Shown in pieces: positions 27,262 through 37,119 of a stretch of 64,000 bases of DNA; within the stretch, counting starts at the first letter, position 1, and the number at the start of each line of letters is the position of its first letter. The stretch comes from Cytobacillus sp. S13-E01 (lineage in GTDB: Bacteria > Bacillota > Bacilli > Bacillales > Bacillaceae_L). The translations under genes were made by a program, and so were the position numbers. Where the stretch lies: the NCBI RefSeq assembly GCF_029193815.1, contig NZ_JARFVC010000014.1, positions 1-64,000 on the forward strand. The letters run 5' to 3'. The notes under the pieces were generated by a model, which saw nothing but the letters and a program-made list of their open reading frames with translations, had not been told where the DNA came from and made no database searches.

Positions 27262-27603
27262 ATGAAAAAATTAATCGGTGCATTTATCATTATGTTCTTA
27301 TTATATATTGTTTATCATGATATAAGCCAAGGGACTTTACCGTCTATAAATGGACAAGCGGTTAAGGCATCAGAAAAAGCTCCAGAAGTGGAGCCTAAAA
27401 AACAGTCGGTTCCATTTCAAACCGTAAAAATAAAAGCTGGAGACACAGTTTTATCGTTAATTGAAGACCAATCAAACGGATCAATTCCTGTATCAATCCA
27501 AACAATAATAAAAGATTTTGAAATTTTAAATCCAAGTTCATCAGCTGATTCAATAAAAATTGGTAAAGAATATAAAATTCCACTATATACAAACAGAGAA
27601 TGA
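27262..27603 (+). CDS. yqfZ: LysM domain protein YqfZ
   Basis: A 113-residue exported or anchored protein with an N-terminal membrane helix (about 3-16), a Lys/Glu-rich linker and one LysM-like domain (VKIKAGDTVLSLIEDQ ... IGKEYKIPLY) for peptidoglycan binding. AAGGAGG lies 8 nt before the ATG at 27262, which decides the start over the upstream in-frame ATG at 27226. It precedes ispG, as in B. subtilis. Confidence 0.85.
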   Translation: MKKLIGAFIIMFLLYIVYHDISQGTLPSINGQAVKASEKAPEVEPKKQSVPFQTVKIKAGDTVLSLIEDQSNGSIPVSIQTIIKDFEILNPSSSADSIKIGKEYKIPLYTNRE

Positions 27604-27759
27604 CTCCATCTTGTCAATTTTACATTTTGACTGGTACAATTGTTACAGTCCTAAGTTTTTATTACTAGCATTTTAGTGAAAAAACGATTAATCTTATGGA
27701 TATAGAGTAATCATGATAAACTATGATTGAAATGATGAATTTCGAAGGAGCGATTTTTC

Positions 27760-28866
27760 TTGAGTGAAATAATCCATCGTACCAATACACGTCCTATTAA
27801 GGTAGGAAATTTAACTATAGGTGGCAGTAATGACGTTGTGATCCAAAGCATGACAACTACTAAAACACATGATGTAGAGGCGACTGTTGCAGAAATTAAA
27901 CGACTAGAAGAAGCTGGATGCCAAGTGGTTCGCGTTGCATGCCCAGACGAGAGAGCTGCAAACGCTATTCCTGAAATAAAAAAGCGAATTAATATTCCAC
28001 TTGTTGTTGATATACACTTTGACTATAAATTAGCTTTAAAAGCAATTGAAGGTGGAGCTGACAAGATTAGAATAAACCCTGGAAACATTGGCCGCCGCGA
28101 AAAGGTCGAAGCAGTTGTAAATGCTGCTAAAGCAAAGGGAATCCCAATTCGTATTGGGGTTAATGCAGGATCTCTTGAAAAGAGAATAATTGAAAAATAC
28201 GGATATCCTACTGCGGACGGAATGGTAGAAAGCGCTCTTCACCATATCAAAATATTAGAGGACCTTGACTTCCATAACATTATCGTTTCAATGAAGGCAT
28301 CTGATGTTAACTTAGCTATTGAAGCCTATGAGAAAGCTTCGAGGGCGTTTGATTATCCCCTTCACTTAGGGATTACTGAATCGGGAACACTTTTTTCAGG
28401 AACTGTTAAAAGTGCTGCTGGTTTAGGCGCAATCCTTAGTAAAGGAATTGGAAGTACAGTGAGGATTTCATTAAGTGCTGATCCAGTTGAAGAGGTCAAG
28501 GTTGCGAGCGAACTTTTAAAAGCATTTGGTCTTTCCTCAAATGCCGCAACATTAATTTCATGTCCTACTTGCGGCCGTATCGAAATAGACCTTATAAGCA
28601 TTGCAAATGAAGTTGAAGACTATATCTCAACAATAAAAGCTCCAATTAAAGTAGCTGTATTAGGATGTGCCGTAAATGGGCCTGGTGAAGCTAGAGAGGC
28701 TGATATCGGGATTGCTGGTGCACGCGGTGAGGGATTACTGTTTAGACATGGCAAGATTGTCCGTAAAGTCCCAGAGGCAACAATGGTAGAAGAATTAAAA
28801 AAAGAAATTGATGCAATTGCAGAGGAATACTTTGCAAAGCAAGCACAAGAACAAATAAATGGCTAA
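27760..28866 (+). CDS. ispG: 4-hydroxy-3-methylbut-2-en-1-yl diphosphate synthase (flavodoxin)
   Basis: Iron-sulphur enzyme of the penultimate MEP-pathway step, making HMBPP from MEcPP. In 368 residues the [4Fe-4S] ligands are Cys268 and Cys271 (CPTC), Cys303 (GCAVNGPGE) and Glu310. The TIM-barrel part has VADIH-like VVDIHFDYK. The TTG start at 27760 is supported by AAGGAG 9 nt upstream. IspH, which uses its product, is in the same window at 37.1 kb. Confidence 0.96.
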   Translation: MSEIIHRTNTRPIKVGNLTIGGSNDVVIQSMTTTKTHDVEATVAEIKRLEEAGCQVVRVACPDERAANAIPEIKKRINIPLVVDIHFDYKLALKAIEGGADKIRINPGNIGRREKVEAVVNAAKAKGIPIRIGVNAGSLEKRIIEKYGYPTADGMVESALHHIKILEDLDFHNIIVSMKASDVNLAIEAYEKASRAFDYPLHLGITESGTLFSGTVKSAAGLGAILSKGIGSTVRISLSADPVEEVKVASELLKAFGLSSNAATLISCPTCGRIEIDLISIANEVEDYISTIKAPIKVAVLGCAVNGPGEAREADIGIAGARGEGLLFRHGKIVRKVPEATMVEELKKEIDAIAEEYFAKQAQEQING

Positions 28867-28876
28867 AAATTCACAA

Positions 28877-28909
28877 AAGCTCGGCACAGATTGTGCCGAG
28901 CTTTTTAAC
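28877..28909 (+). terminator. rho-independent terminator of ispG
   Basis: AGCTCGGCAC-agatt-GTGCCGAGCT followed by TTTT. The stem is perfect and lies 12 bp after the stop. Confidence 0.95.
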
Positions 28910-28925
28910 TACCATTCGTTTTTAT

Positions 28926-29318
28926 TTAAAAAAATGGGAGGATAAATATTCCGACAATTATCGAGACGGCCCCAATACCTATCGCCCATGCTCCTAAACC
29001 TTGTGCTCCTCTTCTGCGTGCGATAAAGCCAATAATAATCCCTGCTGCTCCCATTAATACTGGCATTACAAATAACGAAATGATTGAAAGGGCTAATGCT
29101 AACCATCCTAAACCGGCTCCGCCAGTAGCAGCACCAGTATTGTTCTCGTTATTAGTATTAGTTGCTCCGTAATTCGTATTTAATGGAGGTGCAACCTCTG
29201 CGGCGGTCTCTTCAGTATAATCTGAATAGACATTTGCCCCAAGGTTCGGGTCGACATAATGATTCTCATCATAATCATGAGCTACTTCACGTTCACGTTT
29301 ATTAAGATCTTCTGCCAT
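28926..29318 (-). CDS. yqfX: YqfX-like membrane protein
   Basis: A 130-residue protein with an acidic, Asn/Thr-rich hydrophilic N-terminal half (about 1-65) and two or three C-terminal membrane segments separated by the basic loop ARRRGAQGLG. This two-TM Gly-rich arrangement is seen in DUF4190-type proteins and in B. subtilis YqfX, at the same position between ispG and yqfW. Function unknown. Confidence 0.8.
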   Translation of the reverse strand: MAEDLNKREREVAHDYDENHYVDPNLGANVYSDYTEETAAEVAPPLNTNYGATNTNNENNTGAATGGAGLGWLALALSIISLFVMPVLMGAAGIIIGFIARRRGAQGLGAWAIGIGAVSIIVGIFILPFF

Positions 29319-29469
29319 AGCTTAATCCCTCGCTTTCCTTATCGTTAAGGAGCATTACTATTATTAGTGCTTTAGGCAAAAAATATGTTGACAATGTTTT
29401 CTTGCTCTGGAAATAAGAAAAATATGGGGTGACCTGCTTAAGCGAGGTATGTATATGGGAGATGATGTG

Positions 29470-29513
29470 CTGACGTGCCCGGAACTAGACACAAAAACTA
29501 TGTTAAAACGCTT
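29470..29513 (+). repeat. 3' fragment of the structured repeat
   Basis: TGACGTGCCCGGAACTAGACACAAAAACTATGTTAAAA matches the right end of the 122-bp family and its tail. It lies in the 270-bp gap between yqfX and yqfW. Confidence 0.6.
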
Positions 29514-29588
29514 TATTTAGCCAACTTTTTAAAAAATATGATACACTAAATATGTTAATTGAATTTGTACAAGGAGCTGCATTGAGAT

Positions 29589-30158
29589 ATGAGAAAACGT
29601 TTTGGAATTGATATTGATGGAACTATAACGTGTCCTACTACGTTTGTCCCATACATAAATGAATCATTTAAGCTAAATATTACTCTTGATGATATGACAG
29701 AATATGATTTACGTCCTCTTTTAAAGGTTACTGAAGAAGAGTTTTGGAAGTGGATGGATACGGTAGAACCAACCATCTACAAAAATGCCCCCCTTGCAAA
29801 ACATGCTAAAACAGTAATTGACGAATGGAAAAACCGTCACGAATTAATTTATATTAGTGCGAGAAGAGACGATTATTCCCCAATTACCCACAATTGGTTT
29901 AAAGAGAATGAAATGCACTATAACCACATTGATTTAGTAGGAAGTCATGATAAGCTGCAAGCAGTTAGAAAACATAAAATTGATTTGTTTTTTGAAGACA
30001 AACATGATAACGCGTGCGATATAAGTGAAGAGTGTGATATCCCTGTGATTTTATTCAACACACCCTATAATCAAGAGCCCATTCCTAAGAACGTAATTAG
30101 GGTTAATGATTGGATAGAAGCAAACAAGTGGGTCACAGATTGGATTAGTAATAAGTAA
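29589..30158 (+). CDS. yqfW: putative 5'(3')-deoxyribonucleotidase-like nucleotidase YqfW
   Basis: A 189-residue HAD-fold phosphatase of the NT5C family. The nucleophile motif DIDGT (Asp8, Asp10) is at the N-terminus, ISARRDDY gives motif II, and FFEDKHDNA (about 134-142) is the acidic motif IV. No separate cap domain beyond the short helical insert is seen. AAGGAG lies 12 nt before the ATG. The gene runs opposite to its neighbours and is flanked by repeat fragments. The substrate is inferred to be a nucleoside monophosphate. Confidence 0.8.
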   Translation: MRKRFGIDIDGTITCPTTFVPYINESFKLNITLDDMTEYDLRPLLKVTEEEFWKWMDTVEPTIYKNAPLAKHAKTVIDEWKNRHELIYISARRDDYSPITHNWFKENEMHYNHIDLVGSHDKLQAVRKHKIDLFFEDKHDNACDISEECDIPVILFNTPYNQEPIPKNVIRVNDWIEANKWVTDWISNK

Positions 30159-30192
30159 ACAGCCTTACGAAATCCGTTAGGCTGTTTTTTAA
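30158..30192 (+). terminator. rho-independent terminator of yqfW
   Basis: AACAGCCTTACG-aaat-CCGTTAGGCTGTT followed by TTTT directly after the stop codon. Confidence 0.92.
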
Positions 30193-30193
30193 G

Positions 30194-30240
30194 AAAGTAT
30201 AACTACTGTGAACGTGTAAGGGCGCCCTGCGCTTTTGTTA
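30194..30240 (-). repeat. 5' fragment of the structured repeat, inverted
   Basis: On the minus strand AACAAAAGCGCAGGGCGCCCTTACACG matches the left end of the 122-bp family. It sits just after the zur stop codon, beside the tail-like AAGAAAGTATAA. Confidence 0.6.
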
Positions 30241-30242
30241 TG

Positions 30243-30650
30243 CTAACAGTTCGGACACACACCGTAAACTTCAAACTTATGCCCGGTTATTTCATAGCCT
30301 CTTAAATTTTCAGATAAGCCCTCCATTGGACATGATTCTATTTCTTTTGTTTTTCCACATTCTAAACAAATAAAATGATGGTGGTGATGGTTTGTACCAC
30401 AAGTAAACCGGAAATGCTTTTCACCGGATAATTCTGTTGCTTCAAGTATTCCTAAGTCAACGAATATTGAAAGGTTGCGATAAATCGTATCGAAGCTTAG
30501 TCCTGGGTAATCGTCTTTCATATGATCAAGAACATCTTTTGCTGTTAAATACTTATTTGAATTAGAGAATAAATCTAACATTTCTTCCCTTTTACCAGTA
30601 TGTTTAAAACCTTTTTCCTTCATTAACTCTAGCGCTTCTCTTACATTCAT
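30243..30650 (-). CDS. zur: zinc uptake regulator, Fur family
   Basis: Metal-dependent repressor. A 135-residue protein with an N-terminal winged helix ([22 protein letters not shown], recognition region [10 protein letters not shown]) and a C-terminal metal-binding domain with [12 protein letters not shown] and a terminal CPNC, giving the two CxxC pairs of the structural zinc site. The start at 30650 is chosen because AAAGGAAG precedes it; it shares ATGA with the znuB stop, a sign of coupling. Being third in the znuC-znuB operon and having a Zur-type operator upstream identify it as Zur rather than Fur or PerR. Confidence 0.93.
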   Translation of the reverse strand: MNVREALELMKEKGFKHTGKREEMLDLFSNSNKYLTAKDVLDHMKDDYPGLSFDTIYRNLSIFVDLGILEATELSGEKHFRFTCGTNHHHHHFICLECGKTKEIESCPMEGLSENLRGYEITGHKFEVYGVCPNC

Positions 30651-31489
30651 TTCGTTCTTCCTTTCCACCACTTTTTCCAACTAATTGCACCAATCAATAT
30701 CACGACCGCAAGCATTACAATTGTGCCTCCAGGTGCTAAATCTAAATAGTAAGATAAAATTAAACCAACAATTACAGAAATTTCCCCAAATATGACAGAA
30801 AACAAAATAGTTTGTTTAAATCCATTTGCTATTCGTATACTTGCAGCAACAGGTAACGTCATTAAGGAGGAGACTAGTAAGATTCCAACAATTCGCATAG
30901 AAGCCGCTATAACCAGTGCAACTGTTACAATAAATAAAAAATGAATCCATTTTGAATTTATTCCAGATGCCGCTGCATGTTCCTCATCAAATGACAATAG
31001 AAATAACTCTTTATAAAATATAATAATAATAAGTACTACAAAAACGGAAATGCCAAATACTGTCCACATATCACTTCTGCTTACTGCACTTACACTCCCA
31101 AATAAATAATTAAACAAATCGGTATTAAAACCCTCTGCCAAGGATATAAATATAACCCCTAGACCAATTCCCCCAGATAAGATGATTGGGATTGCAAGCT
31201 CCTGGTAATGCGTGTAGACCTTTCTTAATTTTTCTATAAACAAAGAACCCGCTACTGAAAAGGCCATTCCCATGTATAACGGGTTGATTCCCCCAGCAAG
31301 GCCTAACTTTTTCTCAAGCAATAGACTTGCAGCTATTCCCGCTAATGTTACATGACTGAGCGCATCCGCTATTAAAGATAATCTCCTAACCACAATAAAA
31401 ACACCTAACAAAGGTGCAATAAAGCCAATTAAAATACCTGCTATAAAGGCATTTTGTAAAAATTCATATTGAAACAAACCTGAAATCAT
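30647..31489 (-). CDS. znuB: zinc ABC transporter permease ZnuB
   Basis: Permease of the ABC-3 family with 280 residues and eight or nine predicted membrane helices. The family motif [19 protein letters not shown] (about 35-53) and [18 protein letters not shown] (about 210-227) are present. The start lies immediately after znuC. It forms the zinc channel with ZnuC; no binding protein (ZnuA) is encoded here. Confidence 0.93.
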   Translation of the reverse strand: MISGLFQYEFLQNAFIAGILIGFIAPLLGVFIVVRRLSLIADALSHVTLAGIAASLLLEKKLGLAGGINPLYMGMAFSVAGSLFIEKLRKVYTHYQELAIPIILSGGIGLGVIFISLAEGFNTDLFNYLFGSVSAVSRSDMWTVFGISVFVVLIIIIFYKELFLLSFDEEHAAASGINSKWIHFLFIVTVALVIAASMRIVGILLVSSLMTLPVAASIRIANGFKQTILFSVIFGEISVIVGLILSYYLDLAPGGTIVMLAVVILIGAISWKKWWKGRTK

Positions 31490-32284
31490 TTAATGACCTC
31501 CATGGCTGTAACTATGATCATGGTTCAAAACATGAAGATGATGTCCATAAAATTGGGATAGGTCATGTTCCTTTAATTGATCAAAGTCTTGCGCACTTCC
31601 GTGAAAATGCAATTGTTTATTTAAACATGCAACATGTGTTACCTTATCTGTTATTGTACCAACATCATGTGTTACTAAAATTAAGGTAATCCCTAAATTT
31701 TTGTTTAGTTTATCAAGCATATTATAAAAATTTTGAACTGTCCTAGCATCCACTCCAACAGTTGGCTCATCTAAAATTAGTAGTTCTGGTTTACTTACAA
31801 GTGCTCTTGCAATAAAGACTCGCTGTTGCTGCCCACCGGATAACTCACCTATATTTCGATTCATAAATTCCAACAGTTCTACTGCAGCTATTGCGTCCTT
31901 AACCATGTTCGAATGCTCACTCTTAAAAAAGCGATATAGACCCAGCTTTGAGGTTAATCCACTTGATACAACTTCAAAAACAGTCGCAGGAAAACCAGAG
32001 TTAAAGCTATTTGCTTTTTGAGATACAAAACCGATTTTATACCACTCTTTAAAGTTATGGAGTTCCTCACCAAAAAGACGGATGGAACCTTGTTGCGGTT
32101 TCAAAAGACCAAGTATACATTTTAATAACGTTGACTTTCCCGAACCATTAGGCCCTACCAACCCTAAAAATGCACCCTTTGGTAGGGCTAAATCTATATT
32201 TTCTATTACATTTTGTTGTTCATATCGATAGAACAAGTCATGTATCTCTAAAATCATGTTTGAGTTATTCTTCAATTTAATCAC
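31490..32284 (-). CDS. znuC: zinc ABC transporter ATP-binding protein ZnuC
   Basis: ATPase subunit with Walker A GPNGSGKST (about 44-52), signature LSGGQQQR and Walker B LLILDEP. The C-terminal 20 residues are histidine-rich (HHLHVLNHDHSYSHGGH), typical of zinc-uptake ATPases and a possible zinc sensor. The start is uncertain: GTG at 32284, a TTG three codons later with AGGTGA close by, or ATG at 32257. A Zur half-operator lies about 60 bp upstream. Confidence 0.92.
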   Translation of the reverse strand: MIKLKNNSNMILEIHDLFYRYEQQNVIENIDLALPKGAFLGLVGPNGSGKSTLLKCILGLLKPQQGSIRLFGEELHNFKEWYKIGFVSQKANSFNSGFPATVFEVVSSGLTSKLGLYRFFKSEHSNMVKDAIAAVELLEFMNRNIGELSGGQQQRVFIARALVSKPELLILDEPTVGVDARTVQNFYNMLDKLNKNLGITLILVTHDVGTITDKVTHVACLNKQLHFHGSAQDFDQLKEHDLSQFYGHHLHVLNHDHSYSHGGH

Positions 32285-32340
32285 CTATTCTTTTTATAAG
32301 ATCAGAACTTATATATGAAAGCATAACATTTTATACTTAG

Positions 32341-32361
32341 TTATAAGAATCATTACGATTT
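32341..32361 (-). promoter_or_regulatory. Zur box before znuC
   Basis: ATTACGATTT (32352-32361) is a perfect half-site of the Bacillus Zur operator AAATCGTAAT-N-ATTACGATTT. The other half (TTATAAGAAT) is degenerate. Placed just before znuC-znuB-zur it indicates zinc-dependent autoregulation. Confidence 0.75.
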
Positions 32362-32456
32362 AGTCAAACTGTAGTATACAATACTGATTATGTTTTGTAA
32401 AGGTTGAGACTAGTACAACAACCCATACTCTGCTAATCCTTTTATACTATCTTTTC

Positions 32457-32492
32457 AAAAAAAGAAACCCAGCTACTAAAACTGGGTTCATT
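32457..32492 (-). terminator. terminator of the YitT-family gene
   Basis: AACCCAG-ttttagtag-CTGGGTT followed by TCTTTTTTT on the minus strand, directly after the stop. Confidence 0.85.
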
Positions 32493-33365
32493 TTAATGAA
32501 TGGCAGACTTAAATTTTCCACCTTTTACTTCATGTGTATCCATTATCGTAATAAACGCATTCGGATCAATTTCCTGTACAAGTGCTTTTAATTTTGTAAC
32601 TTCCAATCTTGTGATTACTGCGTATATAACATCTTTCTCTTCATCGGTAAAACCGCCTTTTCCTCGGAGCTTCGTCGTTCCACGCCCTAAGCGGTCTAAA
32701 ATTGCATTTGACACCTCTTCATACTCTTCTGACACAATGATAGCTGCCTTGGTTTCATCTAAACCTTGGATCACTGTATCTATTGTTTTAAAAGCAATGT
32801 AATAGGTCATAACAGAGTACATTGCTTGCTCTGGGCCGAATACAAATGCAGCCCAAATAAAAATAAATATATTGATGAACATAATAAACTCACCAACAGA
32901 GAATGGAATTTTTTTCGTAATCAGAATTCCCAGTATTTCTGTACCGTCCATTGCTCCACCATATCTAATGACCAACCCTACACCAACCCCTAATATGAGT
33001 CCCCCAAAAACTGTTGCAAGGATCGGTTCATTTGTAAAAGGATCAATAGGATGAAGGACAGTCTCTATTATCGCAAGTGAAATAATTGCCATAAGTGAAG
33101 ACCACATAAAGGTTTTTCCTATGTACTTATAGCCATAATATATAAATGGTAAATTTAACATGACAATAAGCAAAGCGAAGCTAATATATGCCGGTGTTAA
33201 ATAATCAATAATTAGTGATATACCAATAATGCCTCCATCGATAATTTGATTTGGCACTAAAAATAATTCAATGGAAACCGCAGCAAATCCTGCTCCGATT
33301 ATTATCATAAGGATACGAAATATCTTATTTGTAATTTTTTCTTTTCTATGTTGTTTTTTGACCAT
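32493..33365 (-). CDS. yqfU: YitT family membrane protein (DUF2179)
   Basis: A 290-residue protein with five or six membrane helices in the first ~190 residues and a C-terminal cytosolic DUF2179 domain (about 205-288, including [20 protein letters not shown]) resembling PII/ACT-like ligand-binding folds. GGAGG precedes the ATG. Transport or sensing is suspected for the family but not shown. Position matches B. subtilis yqfU, next to nfo and zur. Confidence 0.88.
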   Translation of the reverse strand: MVKKQHRKEKITNKIFRILMIIIGAGFAAVSIELFLVPNQIIDGGIIGISLIIDYLTPAYISFALLIVMLNLPFIYYGYKYIGKTFMWSSLMAIISLAIIETVLHPIDPFTNEPILATVFGGLILGVGVGLVIRYGGAMDGTEILGILITKKIPFSVGEFIMFINIFIFIWAAFVFGPEQAMYSVMTYYIAFKTIDTVIQGLDETKAAIIVSEEYEEVSNAILDRLGRGTTKLRGKGGFTDEEKDVIYAVITRLEVTKLKALVQEIDPNAFITIMDTHEVKGGKFKSAIH

Positions 33366-33554
33366 TTTATTCCTCCTACTTACCTAACTTACGCTTTTAA
33401 TTTAATGAGACAACTACCAAGCTAAGCTTTTCTATTATACCTTAATCTCTCCACTAATTGGTAGATGGTGTACTGCTCCATTCTGATTTTACGACTTATT
33501 TTTGCACATTCCAAAAGGTATTCCCATACAGTAATACCGAAGAGGTGAGGAAAA

Positions 33555-33809
33555 ATGAGTATTTTTCAACAAATAATTAATAAGAAGGTCAATTCGATAA
33601 CCATTGAGGAGCTACTATCTTACAGTCAGCAATATCAAATAAAAATAACTAGGACACAAGCTAGTCAAATTGTAAAATTAATAAGAGGAAAAAACATTAA
33701 TATCTTTGACGATAATGAAAGACATAAGCTAATTAAAGGAGTTGCCAAAATTACCAGTCCCGCTATCGCCCGAGAATTAAATACTATGTTCACTAAATTC
33801 ACAAATTAA
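33555..33809 (+). CDS. yqfT: DUF2624 family protein YqfT
   Basis: An 84-residue soluble, helical protein of unknown function with the DUF2624 pattern (VNSITIEELLSYSQQY, and a Lys-rich middle VKLIRGKNINIF). GAGGTGAGG lies just before the ATG. It runs convergent with nfo, with a shared bidirectional terminator between them. Confidence 0.85.
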   Translation: MSIFQQIINKKVNSITIEELLSYSQQYQIKITRTQASQIVKLIRGKNINIFDDNERHKLIKGVAKITSPAIARELNTMFTKFTN

Positions 33810-33841
33810 AAAACTGTCAAGCACACCTTGACAGTTTTTAT
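33809..33841. terminator. bidirectional terminator between yqfT and nfo
   Basis: AAACTGTCAAG-cacac-CTTGACAGTTT with T-runs on both sides. It lies six bases before the nfo stop, so it serves both genes. Confidence 0.93.
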
Positions 33842-33846
33842 TCTCA

Positions 33847-34740
33847 CTAGCCTTTGATAATTCTTTGAAGCAAATCAGGATTAAACTCTTTAGCTCTTAA
33901 CATCTCCATTTCAAATTTGTATGGAGGCATTTTACTATTTTTATCTTCGCCTACAAAAGGTGTTTCTAAAATCTTTGGAATATCAGACAGTTGTGGATGA
34001 TGGACAATATAGCTTAATGCAGAAAAACCAATTTTACCAAAGCCGATGTTTTCATGACGGTCTTTTCTAGCTCCACATTCATTTTTACTATCATTTATAT
34101 GTAATACCTTTAATCTGTCAAGACCAACGACTTTGTCAAATTCATTTAATACGCCATCAAAATCATTGACAATGTCATAACCAGCATCATGAGTATGGCA
34201 AGTATCGAAACATACTGATATCTTTTGGTTGTGTGTTACTCCATCAATAATTTTTGCGATTTCTTCAAAAGAGCTCCCACACTCCGAACCTTTACCTGCC
34301 ATTGTTTCAAGTGCAATTTGAACATTTTGCTCATTTATAATTACTTCATTTAGACCTTCAATTATTTTTTGAATACCACTTTCTGCTCCCGCACCAACAT
34401 GAGCACCAGGGTGTAATACGATTTGCCTAGCACCCAATGCAGCTGTTCGCTCTATTTCGGAACGAAGAAAAGTTACACCTAATTCAAATGTGGAAGGATT
34501 AGTTGTATTGCCAATATTAATAATATATGGGGCATGAACAACAATATCTGATATACCATGTTTTTGCATATGGGCAAATCCCGCTTCAATATTAAGGTCT
34601 TCAATTTTTTTTCTTCTAGTATTTTGTGGTGCTCCAGTATAGATCATAAACGTATTTGAACCGTAAGATACGGCTTCTTCACTCGCTGCAAGTAGCATGT
34701 TTTTACCACTCATTGAAACATGTGAACCTATTTTTAGCAT
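33847..34740 (-). CDS. nfo: endonuclease IV (AP endonuclease)
   Basis: Zinc-dependent apurinic/apyrimidinic endonuclease of base-excision repair. The 297-residue TIM barrel contains the signatures [12 protein letters not shown] near the start, [35 protein letters not shown] and [21 protein letters not shown], which hold the metal-binding His, Glu and Asp residues. The start at 34740 has GGAGTG 6 nt upstream; a GTG three codons earlier is less likely. Confidence 0.96.
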   Translation of the reverse strand: MLKIGSHVSMSGKNMLLAASEEAVSYGSNTFMIYTGAPQNTRRKKIEDLNIEAGFAHMQKHGISDIVVHAPYIINIGNTTNPSTFELGVTFLRSEIERTAALGARQIVLHPGAHVGAGAESGIQKIIEGLNEVIINEQNVQIALETMAGKGSECGSSFEEIAKIIDGVTHNQKISVCFDTCHTHDAGYDIVNDFDGVLNEFDKVVGLDRLKVLHINDSKNECGARKDRHENIGFGKIGFSALSYIVHHPQLSDIPKILETPFVGEDKNSKMPPYKFEMEMLRAKEFNPDLLQRIIKG

Positions 34741-34766
34741 AAAAAACACTCCAATCCCTTACTACC

Positions 34767-36080
34767 CTATTTCTTTTTAAGTCGTCTTTGACGTTTTGTG
34801 AACTGCTCAATCTCTCTCGTCATTTTCTTTTTATAACCTGGTTTTACTTTACCTGGTTTTTTGACAAAACTTTTTGCTTGTTTGTCAATTACATCTTCTT
34901 GTTTTACCCTTTGTTTACGTTTATTACGTTCTCCAAGCTTGACCCATTCACCTTTTTCTAATTCCATACCTGTAAAAGCAATACCCATTTTTTCAAGCCT
35001 TACAAGTGCATCTTCATCTGATAATTCATATATGGTAGCAGCTACACCGGAATAACCTGCTCTTGCGGTACGCCCTACACGATGAATATAAAAGTCTAAG
35101 TCAGAAGGTAACTCAAAATTAATAACATGACTTATACCTTCAATATCTATTCCTCTAGATGCAAGATCCGTTGCAACTACAAATTGAAATTCTAGATCGC
35201 CTATTTGTTTCATTACTTTTCTACGGTCACGTGGAGTTAACCCCCCATGTATTCTTCCAACCTTCAAACCTTTGGCCAGTAAGGCATCGGCCACTTCATC
35301 TGCCATTTTCTTTGTGTTTGTAAAAACAATCGCTAAATAGGGGTTGTAGGCGACTAGCATGTCATGTAATAAGGTAAATCTATTTCTATGCCGTAAAGGA
35401 ACCAGAATATGTTCAACCTTAGCTGCCGTAGCTTGTTTAGGTGCAACATGTGTGAACTTTGGATTTTCCATGTACTTCTTTAAAAATGGTTTTAGCTTTT
35501 CAGGTATTGTAGCCGAGAAAACTAGTATTTGGACCTTTTCTGGCATTCTCCCTGCTACCTGATCAACATCCTCGATGAATCCCATATCAAGCATCAAATC
35601 TGCTTCATCTACTACAATAGTAGTAGCAGTATGGACTAATAACGCATTTGCTTTTGTAAGGTCATTGATTCTACCAGGTGTACCTACAACAATATGTGGC
35701 TGCGTTTTCAATTTATCAATTGCTCGCTGTTTATCCGTCCCGCCCACAAAATTCTTCGCAATAATTTGATTATCTGAATCACAGTGTTTAATAATCTTTA
35801 CTACTTCCTGATAAATTTGTGTGGCTAATTCTCTAGTCGGTGCTGTTATGATAGCCTGAACCTCTTGCTTTGAAGCGTCTATATTGTTAAGTACTGGTAG
35901 TAAATAAGCGTGTGTTTTCCCTGTCCCAGTTTGTGATTGCCCTATAGCAGTTTCCCCGCGCAATATTGAAGGAATTAACCGTTCCTGAATTTCAGTTGGT
36001 CTTGTAAATTTTAATTCACTTATTGCATCCATTAAAAATGGTTTTAAGTTGAAACGACTGAATTGAATACCTGTCTCCAT
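34767..36080 (-). CDS. cshB: DEAD-box RNA helicase CshB
   Basis: ATP-dependent RNA helicase linked to cold adaptation, RNA turnover and ribosome assembly. The 437-residue protein has the Q motif region, Walker A TGTGKT (51-56), PTRELA, TPGR, DEAD (158-161), SAT, and motif VI HRVGRTARAG. The C-terminal tail (about 380-437) is very basic (KKPGKVKPGYKKKMTRE) for RNA binding. It follows the B. subtilis order between nfo and yqfQ/ispH. Confidence 0.94.
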   Translation of the reverse strand: METGIQFSRFNLKPFLMDAISELKFTRPTEIQERLIPSILRGETAIGQSQTGTGKTHAYLLPVLNNIDASKQEVQAIITAPTRELATQIYQEVVKIIKHCDSDNQIIAKNFVGGTDKQRAIDKLKTQPHIVVGTPGRINDLTKANALLVHTATTIVVDEADLMLDMGFIEDVDQVAGRMPEKVQILVFSATIPEKLKPFLKKYMENPKFTHVAPKQATAAKVEHILVPLRHRNRFTLLHDMLVAYNPYLAIVFTNTKKMADEVADALLAKGLKVGRIHGGLTPRDRRKVMKQIGDLEFQFVVATDLASRGIDIEGISHVINFELPSDLDFYIHRVGRTARAGYSGVAATIYELSDEDALVRLEKMGIAFTGMELEKGEWVKLGERNKRKQRVKQEDVIDKQAKSFVKKPGKVKPGYKKKMTREIEQFTKRQRRLKKK

Positions 36081-36383
36081 TTTATTACCTCATTTGTCTC
36101 GTTATTATATTACTATTTTCTCTACATCACGTTCTTTTAAACCCAACAACACATTATATATGATTTATTTAAAAAACGCCATTGATACATCAATTATTAC
36201 TTTTCCTACCTCTTACGTTCCAGAGCTTTTAATAAAATGGTTTGAAACGCCTATTATTTGAACTAATTAAACATTTTGTAAGCATTCGCATATTGTAAAT
36301 GTATGAAGGTAGATACTCCTATGACAGAAAACTACTAATAAAATATGACCCCAAAAGGCGGATGGAAAAGGAGGAGGAAAATT

Positions 36384-36893
36384 ATGTTTCCCCCTAGAAG
36401 ATCATTACCTCAAATGCCCACACAGGGCTTTAATATGCAGCAACCATTTGGTGGATTTCAGCAACAAGTGGCGAATCCTGGTACAGGTGGACTACTAAAA
36501 AAATTATTTTCGGGCTCTTCTCAGGTACAAGGGATAGCTAACTCATCAAGTGTACAAGGAATGTTAAATCCATCTACGTTACAGAGTCTTGCAAATCCAG
36601 CAAACCTTAGTGGTATGATGGGCAATGTCCAAAAAGCCCTGAAAATGGCAGAATCAGTAGGTCCTATGGTACAGCAGTACGGCCCTTTAGTTAAAAATAT
36701 TCCCTCGATGTGGAAAATTTATAAGGAACTTAATAGTGATGATGACAATGATAGTGATGAAAACAAAGCTGAAAAAAGCACTGAGCCTACTAAAACGAAA
36801 GAACGTGAATTACCAAAAGAAAAAGAGAAGTCGGTTGAAAAAGCTAAGCCTAATTCTAAACCAAAAGATTCCGTTCCAAAATTATATGTTTAA
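36384..36893 (+). CDS. yqfQ: YqfQ/VrrA-like low-complexity protein
   Basis: A 169-residue protein with a Pro/Gln/Phe-rich start (MQQPFGGFQQQ), Ser/Asn/Gln repeats (QGIANSSSVQGMLNPSTLQ), a middle helical part (VQKALKMAESVGPMVQQYGPLVKNI) and a long Lys/Glu-rich charged tail. This matches the YqfQ/VrrA family, whose function is unknown. GGAGGAGG before the ATG at 36384 sets the start; the frame opens 39 bp earlier without support. Confidence 0.8.
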   Translation: MFPPRRSLPQMPTQGFNMQQPFGGFQQQVANPGTGGLLKKLFSGSSQVQGIANSSSVQGMLNPSTLQSLANPANLSGMMGNVQKALKMAESVGPMVQQYGPLVKNIPSMWKIYKELNSDDDNDSDENKAEKSTEPTKTKERELPKEKEKSVEKAKPNSKPKDSVPKLYV

Positions 36894-36906
36894 AGTTTAA
36901 CATCCT

Positions 36907-36935
36907 TTGTAATATTCTCCTCATTTCGCTATAAT
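36907..36935 (+). promoter_or_regulatory. SigA-type promoter of ispH
   Basis: TTGTAA (36907-36912), 17-bp spacer, perfect TATAAT (36930-36935). It leads into a ~180-nt leader before ispH. Confidence 0.75.
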
Positions 36936-36940
36936 TAATA

Positions 36941-37045
36941 GAGGATGTTCAAAAGGTCCGGGAAAAATAGTGTTGATTTAACTTGCACAGGACATGGCGG
37001 TAGTTAGTTCAAATCCGTCAGTTCGTACTCCTCCTTTTTGAATCC
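36941..37045 (+). other. hairpin-bounded element in the ispH leader
   Basis: GGATGTTCAAAAGG (36943-36956) and CCTTTTTGAATCC (37032-37044) form an imperfect inverted repeat around ~75 nt with GC-richer blocks (GGTCCGGGAAAA, GCACAGGACATGGCGG). Starting right after the promoter, it would sit at the 5' end of the ispH mRNA. It may be a repeat/MITE or a structured leader. Only one copy is in the window. Confidence 0.5.
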
Positions 37046-37119
37046 TTATTAATAAGAGATTGCGAGATTTCATTTATTATTGACTTGCTCTCTGACCACT
37101 AGCCTGAGGAGGAAACTAA

